From NCBI GenBank assembly GCA_964436045.1, contig CAYTBN010000023.1, positions 1 to 64,000 of the forward strand: a DNA stretch of 64,000 bases, read 5' to 3'. The position numbers and the translations under genes were made by a program. Below the pieces are notes generated by a model that did no database searches, was not told the DNA's origin, and saw only the letters and a program-made list of their open reading frames with translations. Positions 59,104-64,000 of this stretch are shown here, piece by piece. Source of the stretch: CAYTBN01 sp964436045 (lineage in GTDB: Bacteria; Myxococcota_A; UBA796; UBA9615; CAYRNR01). Position 1 is the first letter of the stretch. Each line of letters opens with the position of its first letter.

Positions 59104-59778
59104 ATGGCCAAACTGGAACGAGCGGCGGACTTGACCGAAGCGGAGGAGCGCAAACCTCTGCTGGTGGGTATCGCTGGCGGAACTGGCTCAGGCAAGACCT
59201 TCCTGGCCCACTCGATGGTCTCCTCCATGGGGAAACGGCAGGTGGCGTTGCTGCAGCAGGACGCCTACTACCGGGACCTGGCGGATCACGGCGGCAAGGA
59301 TCCGGCGGACATCAACTACGACCATCCGGACGCCCTCGAGCTGGACCTGTTGTCGCGGCACCTCGGTCTGATCGCCGAAGGCAGGCCGATCCACCGCCCG
59401 GTCTACAACTTCGAGACCCATCGCCGTTCGGTGACCCGGATGGTGGTCGAGCCGCTGCCGATCGTGGTCGTGGAGGGGATCCTGTCCCTGTTCGACCCGC
59501 AGATCCGCGCGCAGTTCGATTTTAAGGTCTTCATCGACGCAGACGCGGACGTCCGGCTCTCCCGCCGGCTGATCCGGGACTGCGAGGAGCGCGGTCGGAC
59601 GGTGGTCTCGGTGCTCGACCAGTACACGACGACAGTCCGCCCGTCGTACCAGCAGTTCGTCGAACCCAGCCGGCGATATGCCGACCTGATCGTCAACAAC
59701 AGCGAAGACGAAGTGGGTCGCCGGGGGTTCGACCTCGTGATCCGCGAGGTGCGCCGCCTGGCCGGCCTGGGCGAATGA
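59104..59778 (+). CDS. udk: Uridine kinase
   Basis: A P-loop kinase of 224 residues in pyrimidine salvage. GIAGGTGSGKTFLA (Walker A), QQDAYYRDL, INYDHPDALELDLL, PVYNFETHRR and EGILSLFD correspond to the uridine kinase/phosphoribulokinase fold. It starts with ATG at 59104, divergent from the ABC ATPase gene, and a lipoprotein gene follows. Confidence 0.93.
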   Translation: MAKLERAADLTEAEERKPLLVGIAGGTGSGKTFLAHSMVSSMGKRQVALLQQDAYYRDLADHGGKDPADINYDHPDALELDLLSRHLGLIAEGRPIHRPVYNFETHRRSVTRMVVEPLPIVVVEGILSLFDPQIRAQFDFKVFIDADADVRLSRRLIRDCEERGRTVVSVLDQYTTTVRPSYQQFVEPSRRYADLIVNNSEDEVGRRGFDLVIREVRRLAGLGE

Positions 59779-59791
59779 AAAGGAGCGTGGG

Positions 59792-60208
59792 ATGAAGCTG
59801 GCTACCATCGTCTGTTCGATCGCGATCGGAGGCCTGTGGCTCGTGGGCTGTCCCTCGGACGACGATGACGACACCACCGTCGAGGAATGCCCGACGGCCG
59901 AGACCCCCACCGCCGACATCATCCAGCCGTCCAACACCGCTCAGTTCGAGTCGGGCGTGGAGGTGCAGTTCGTGGCCAAGGTCGACGACGACCTGGACAC
60001 CTCGCAATCGCTGGAGACCCACTGGTACGACGCTCTCTATCTCGAGCCAGAAGAGTTCCCGGCGCCCGCACCGGACGCCAACGGCGAGATGCGTTTCGCC
60101 AAGAGCGACTTCGAAAACGGCATCCACACGTTGACCCTGGAGGTCTTCGACTCCGACGGCTGCAGAGGCGAGGACAAGATCGTGATCAACGTCGGAGCGG
60201 AGCGATAG
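59792..60208 (+). CDS. Small lipoprotein with Ig/cadherin-like domain
   Basis: A protein of 138 residues with a lipobox (LWLVGC), an acidic linker (SDDDDDTT) and a beta-rich domain with IIQPSNTAQFESGVEVQFVA and HTLTLEVFDSDGC, typical of Ig-like (PKD/Bacterial Ig) modules. Two Cys may form a disulphide. AAAAGGAG precedes the ATG. It lies 14 bases after the uridine kinase gene. Role unknown. Confidence 0.72.
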   Translation: MKLATIVCSIAIGGLWLVGCPSDDDDDTTVEECPTAETPTADIIQPSNTAQFESGVEVQFVAKVDDDLDTSQSLETHWYDALYLEPEEFPAPAPDANGEMRFAKSDFENGIHTLTLEVFDSDGCRGEDKIVINVGAER

Positions 60209-60271
60209 CCATCGATTCTCCTGGGGCGTCACCGGAGCCCCGGCTATGATCACGCCGGCATCGAGGCCGAC

Positions 60272-61498
60272 GTGAGCCAGACCCCCCCCCGCGATCCAGC
60301 CGAGGATATCTTCGAGGACCTGCTCTCGTGGGCCCATGGGCGTCCACGGGCACCCCACCGACTGTTTGCGTATCTGACCGAGCGCTGCAACCTGCGTTGC
60401 CCTTCCTGCGGGTTGGCCACGGGCAACGTGGTCCCGGCCGACGACGAGATGGGTGACGCGACGGTGCTGTCCCTCGCGGACCAGGCGATCGAGTTGGGCG
60501 TGCGCGAGTGCTACCTGACCGGTGGCGAGGTCCTGGTGCGAAAGCCGGTCGTGCTCGATTTCATGGAACGGATCGCCGCGGCGGGTATCCGTGGAGTGCT
60601 GAGCACCAACGGGACGTTGCTCGATCGGGGCGAGCTGGAACGCCTCGTGAGGAGTGGCTGGCACCTGTACATCGTGTCCCTCGACGGCCCCACTCCCCCC
60701 CGCAACGATCCCCTCCGCAGCCGCCCCGGGGTCTTCGACCAGGCGACCCAGATGATCCGGTCACTGGTCGAAGCTCGTCGGCGCAGCGGGGCGAGCAACC
60801 CTGAGATCCATCTACACACGGTCGTCTCGCGGGCCAACGCCGCCGATCTGACGGCGATGGTCCAGCTGTGCAGCGACCTGGGGATCGACTACTTCGCGGC
60901 GGAGCCCGTCGTGCGCCAGTCCGAGGCCGGCGAGGCCTTGTTGCTGGATGACGAGGCGCGGCGGATCCTGGCGGCCGAGGTCCCGAGGGCGCTGGCGAGG
61001 GCGGCGGATCTTGGCCTGTCGACGAATCTCGGATTCCTGGCCGATCCGCAAATCGTGGCCGCCGACAGCGACACCGCAGGTATCAACGCCGCGGACGCCG
61101 ACGGCCTGGCGGGGTTTCCGTCGACCCATTGTTTCGTGCCCTTCCACAACGTGGTCGTCCATCCCGACGGGTCCGTCTCCGGGTGCTGGCAAGGGCGCGA
61201 CGCCAACTCTCCGAGACTCCCGGACACGACCCTGGCGCAGGCCTGGCGCTCGTTGGCCCCCGCCGATCTGCGGGCCGCGATGACCGCCGGTCAGCCGCCC
61301 GCCTTCTGCGGCCGTTGCTGCCTGGTCAACGCCCGCGACAATCGCCGGTTCCGGGCGCTGCTGCTCGCCGAACTGGGCGATCCGGCCCGCGCCGAGGCTG
61401 CCCTCGACGTGGCCCTCGCCGCCGAGCCCGGACTCGATCTCCTCCACCGCGCCCGCCGCCGCCTGGACGCTCGCCGAGGAGGTGCCGGCCGTGCTTGA
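60272..61498 (+). CDS. Radical SAM protein with SPASM-like C-terminus
   Basis: A radical SAM enzyme of 408 residues. The CxxxCxxC motif is CNLRCPSC (Cys39, 43, 46), followed by GGEVLVRKPV and VSLDGPTPPRND. The C-terminal third has a Cys set (THCFVPFHN, SVSGCWQG, FCGRCCLVN) as in SPASM domains with auxiliary iron-sulphur clusters. Such proteins modify peptides or proteins or make small molecules. No precursor peptide is seen nearby. The GTG start follows GAGGCC. It overlaps the second radical SAM gene by eight bases. Confidence 0.85.
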   Translation: MSQTPPRDPAEDIFEDLLSWAHGRPRAPHRLFAYLTERCNLRCPSCGLATGNVVPADDEMGDATVLSLADQAIELGVRECYLTGGEVLVRKPVVLDFMERIAAAGIRGVLSTNGTLLDRGELERLVRSGWHLYIVSLDGPTPPRNDPLRSRPGVFDQATQMIRSLVEARRRSGASNPEIHLHTVVSRANAADLTAMVQLCSDLGIDYFAAEPVVRQSEAGEALLLDDEARRILAAEVPRALARAADLGLSTNLGFLADPQIVAADSDTAGINAADADGLAGFPSTHCFVPFHNVVVHPDGSVSGCWQGRDANSPRLPDTTLAQAWRSLAPADLRAAMTAGQPPAFCGRCCLVNARDNRRFRALLLAELGDPARAEAALDVALAAEPGLDLLHRARRRLDARRGGAGRA

Positions 61499-62969
61499 GC
61501 GCCTCGCCCGGCTTCAGTGCTCGGCCCCGTGGAGCGGCTGTACCGTCCACTGGACAGGCCAGGTGTTTCCCTGTTGTTCGGTGTGCGGGGACTTCGGCCG
61601 AAGCGGCGGTCACTCCCACCGGATGTTGCTCGGGGACCTGAACCGCCGCGGCCTCGCGGAGATCCTCGGCGGCGCCGCGGCCTGGGCGCTGCGGAGGGCC
61701 TGGGTCGAGGGCGAGCTGGATCGCCACTGTTGCGGCCACTGCCACGCGTCGCGGGTCCACACCTGCAGCCCCTACTTTCGCGACGACGTCGTCGCCCGGT
61801 ACATGGATCGCGCCTACGAACGTGATGGCGAGGAGCTGCGGCGACTCCGCGACGAGCCGTTCGCGGTCTCCCGCCTCGAGGTGCAGATCGACTCCCGCTG
61901 TCAGCTGGCGTGCGGGTTCTGCGCGCGGGATTACGCCCCGACCGGCGCCCCCGAATTACGGCGCGCTGGCTCGATGGATCCGCTCCTGTTCGAGCGGCTG
62001 CTGGACGAGGTGATGGACCTGGGAGGTCCAGGCGCCGAGCTGTTCACCCACTGGATCGGCGAGCCGTTGTTGCACCCCCAGCGGGAACGGATCTTTCGCA
62101 CCGCGTCCGAGCGCCCGTTCTTCACCACCACCATCGTGACCAACGGGGTCGCGCTCTCCGGTGATCTTGTCGACTTTCTGCTCGGGTTGTCCCGCCCCCC
62201 AGCGGTCTACGTTTCCCTCCACGCGGCCAGCCGGGAGGCATTCCTCCGGACCACGGGCGCCGATCGGTTCGAGCACGTCCGGGCGAATGTCGAGCGGCTC
62301 GTTCGCCGCCGCGCGGCGGCCGGGCGCCAGGACGATCTGCGGCTGTTCGTGGGCTACACTGTGGCGGACACCAACATCGATGACCTCCCCGGCTTCCTCG
62401 AGGACTGGACCGCCCTGCTGGGTGATCTGGACGAAGCCCCGTCCATCCACCTCAACGGCCGGGGGCCGATGAACCGCAACGTGCTGATCGTGGTCGCCGA
62501 CGGCCTCGACCCCTTCGGTGATGCGATGCGCCGGGCATTCTGGACGGTCGAGGAGGCCCGCGCGCACCAGGAGCCCTCGCTCGACGCGCTCGAGCATCTG
62601 GCCAGGCCGGGAGCGTGGCGAGAACACGGCGATCCCGACCGGGTCTTTCTCGAACACGTCGCGCGGATCGAGCAGCGGCTGGTCTACGCGCGTGGCCTCC
62701 CGGGCGACGGGCGCGAGCGGGAGTTGCTCTCGTCGCTCCTGCTCGCGCAGGCCTGCAGCGAGACCGAACGCCGCGGCGCCGCGAGCGATCAGACCATCGG
62801 CCGGCTGATGGCCCATCTCCGCGAGCGCCCGGAGGGGGAGCGGGGGCGGGCCGTCGCCGCGATCCGGCGTGCGATCGATACCCTGGTGTTGCGGCCTGGG
62901 CCGCGGTTGGCGGAAGGGCTCTCGGCCGCCGTCCGCGGCGCTGGACGCGCTACAATGACGGTTCGGTGA
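61491..62969 (+). CDS. Radical SAM protein with an N-terminal SPASM-like Cys domain
   Basis: A protein of 492 residues with an unusual order. The N-terminal 95 residues carry a SPASM-like Cys set (Cys10, 17, 28, 29, 32, 80, 81, 84) with HWTGQVFPCCSVCGDFG and LLGDLNRRGLAEIL, normally found behind a radical SAM core. The radical SAM motif CQLACGFC (Cys137, 141, 144) follows, then FTHWIGEPLLHP (the GGE-like motif), IVTNGVALSG and a C-terminal helical region. GTG at 61491 follows GAGGAGGT at eight bases. It forms one unit with the upstream radical SAM gene; a joint enzyme is likely. Substrate unknown. Confidence 0.85.
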   Translation: MLERLARLQCSAPWSGCTVHWTGQVFPCCSVCGDFGRSGGHSHRMLLGDLNRRGLAEILGGAAAWALRRAWVEGELDRHCCGHCHASRVHTCSPYFRDDVVARYMDRAYERDGEELRRLRDEPFAVSRLEVQIDSRCQLACGFCARDYAPTGAPELRRAGSMDPLLFERLLDEVMDLGGPGAELFTHWIGEPLLHPQRERIFRTASERPFFTTTIVTNGVALSGDLVDFLLGLSRPPAVYVSLHAASREAFLRTTGADRFEHVRANVERLVRRRAAAGRQDDLRLFVGYTVADTNIDDLPGFLEDWTALLGDLDEAPSIHLNGRGPMNRNVLIVVADGLDPFGDAMRRAFWTVEEARAHQEPSLDALEHLARPGAWREHGDPDRVFLEHVARIEQRLVYARGLPGDGRERELLSSLLLAQACSETERRGAASDQTIGRLMAHLRERPEGERGRAVAAIRRAIDTLVLRPGPRLAEGLSAAVRGAGRATMTVR

Positions 62970-63000
62970 GCGCTCCCCCCCCAGCGACCAGAACGTCTTC

Positions 63001-63210
63001 TTGACCGGGCCCGTACCGGGCACCCTGTTCGGCAACTATCGTCTCATCTCACCGTTGGGTCGCGGTGGATTCGCCTCGGTCTTCCGGGCGGAATTTCGCG
63101 GAGAGTTCGGATTCTCAAAGCAGATCGCGATCAAGATCCTGCGCCGCCGGATCGACAGCCTGGACGAACGGGAGGTCACCGGATTCCTCAACGAGGCGCG
63201 CCTCGGCGCC
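63001..63210 (+). pseudogene. Ser/Thr protein kinase N-lobe fragment
   Basis: Seventy codons encode a typical kinase N-lobe: NYRLISPLGRGGFASVF (Gly loop), QIAIKIL with the ATP Lys, and FLNEARLGA with the alpha-C Glu. After this residue the similarity ends abruptly and the sequence becomes unrelated, with no C-lobe (no HRD or DFG). The TTG start is weak. It is a truncated gene or the site of a wrong join. Confidence 0.7.
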
Positions 63211-63265
63211 TACCCGCGCGAAGCCACCCTCGGGGTAGAATCCGTTCCCGACGAGGGAGGAACCC

Positions 63266-64000
63266 CTGCACCGCCGCCTGGTCGCCATTGTCGCCCATCC
63301 GCGTCTGCCCCTGGCGGTGGTGGGGCTCGTCTGTCTGCTCTCGCTGCCGACCCTGGGGTTCGGCTTGATGGCGGACGACCACGTGCACCGGTTGGTGATC
63401 CAGACATGGCAGGGGAAGGTGACGCTGCCCCCGCTGCTCGACACGGACATGCGGCACCCGCTGCTGGATACCTTCGTGTTCTTCCGGGGCGATCCGGCGC
63501 TGGCGGCGGAGGTCGAGGAACAGGGGCTGTTGCCCTGGTGGGCTGCTCCGGACCTCAAGGCGGCGTTCTTCCGACCGCTCTCGGTGGTCACCCATCTGCT
63601 GGATCACGTGCTGTGGCCCGACTCGCCGTGGCTGATGCACCTGCACAGCGGGGCCTGGATGGTGGGGGGGCTGCTGCTGGCGCTGCTCCTGTTCCGACGG
63701 ATCCAGGGAGCCGGCCCCGCGGCGACGCTGGCCTTCGCCGCGTTCGCGCTGGAGGACGGCCACGGGGCGTCGGTGGCCTGGATCGCCAACCGCAACGCGT
63801 TGATCGCCCTGGTGTTTGGCCTGTGCACCCTGCTGGCACACCACCGCTGGCGGTCGCGGGGCTGGCGGTGGTTCCGGTCTGCGCGTCGTTTCCGATGGAT
63901 CGGCTGCTGGTGTTCGTGGGGCTGGGGGCGGCCTGCCTGCTGGTCCCATTGAAGGCCTCGGGGATGTGGATGGCGGCCAAGGTCTTCCAGACCGCGGCGG
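63266..64000 (+). pseudogene. Membrane protein with a frame break, cut by window end
   Basis: A hydrophobic protein of unknown role, resembling multi-span proteins of myxobacteria that carry a DDHVHR-type motif after the first helix (LVCLLSLPTLGFGLMADDHV). A strong GAGGGAGG lies just before CTG at 63266, which would be the start; the first in-frame ATG is much later. The frame is protein-like to about LLAHHRWRSRG (63863). Membrane-like sequence then continues in another frame (FPMDRLLVFVGLGAACLLVP) to the window end, while the original frame stops at 63952. A deletion, frameshift or assembly error is likely. Confidence 0.6.

Overview
The window is very GC-rich bacterial DNA that looks like a member of the Myxococcota or a close deltaproteobacterial relative. 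The lineage clues are a MYXO-CTERM-like C-terminal tail, an AgmX/PglI-type C-terminal domain, PEGA-domain proteins, many Asp-rich lipoproteins with DDDT or MopE-type repeats, and a DnaJ-like scaffold with an N-terminal domain resembling DUF4388. No phage, insertion sequence, CRISPR array or rRNA was seen. One tRNA (Pro, CGG) is present.

Layout. 1-2762: a PadR-type regulator cut by the window edge and starting in a hexamer repeat, an exported barrel-like protein, a broken VOC gene and a methyltransferase. 2667-22216 (all minus strand): a histidine kinase and NtrC-type regulator, then an intergenic region with a sigma-54-like promoter and two phased inverted repeats, then one long operon, narC-G-H-J-I-(38-codon ORF)-K-actA-B-C-D-E-F. 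This joins a respiratory nitrate reductase in Thermus-like gene order to a complete alternative complex III (menaquinol:cytochrome c oxidoreductase). 22303-24688: tRNA-Pro and the def-fmt-rpe housekeeping cluster. 24739-30194: a J-domain protein, an HtrA/DegP protease and aspS.

30297-46045 is a region of secreted, lipid-anchored and metal-binding proteins. It holds a 1670-residue lipoprotein with 44 Cys/Asp repeats behind a PEGA protein, several small lipoproteins, a MopE-like anchored protein, an M19 dipeptidase, a DDDT-repeat lipoprotein and an exported metallo-beta-lactamase-fold protein. selB lies among them, so the cell probably makes selenoproteins. 46112-50075: a basic hypothetical protein, glycerate 2-kinase, a small hypothetical protein, an adenosine deaminase-like enzyme, and an 86-residue homologue of the archaeal chromatin protein MC1. 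50827-54630: comM, recA and a PglI-like protein. 54634-59006: bioD, bioA, bioF and an orphan ABC ATPase. 59104-62969: uridine kinase, a lipoprotein and two overlapping radical SAM genes, the second with its Cys-rich SPASM-like part in front of the radical SAM core. 63001-64000: a kinase N-lobe fragment and a membrane protein with a reading-frame break, so the end of the window is damaged or chimeric.

How the genes work together. The kinase-regulator pair, the -24/-12 promoter and the paired palindromes form a coherent model of sigma-54 control of nitrate respiration. Nar takes quinol electrons to nitrate at the cytoplasmic face. ActA-F would take menaquinol electrons to periplasmic cytochrome c, possibly NarC. 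No terminal oxidase or nitrite reductase gene is in the window, so the final acceptor of the ACIII branch is open. The strongest candidates for something new are the nar-act operon with its regulatory region, the bacterial MC1 protein, the 44-repeat lipoprotein and the swapped-domain radical SAM pair.
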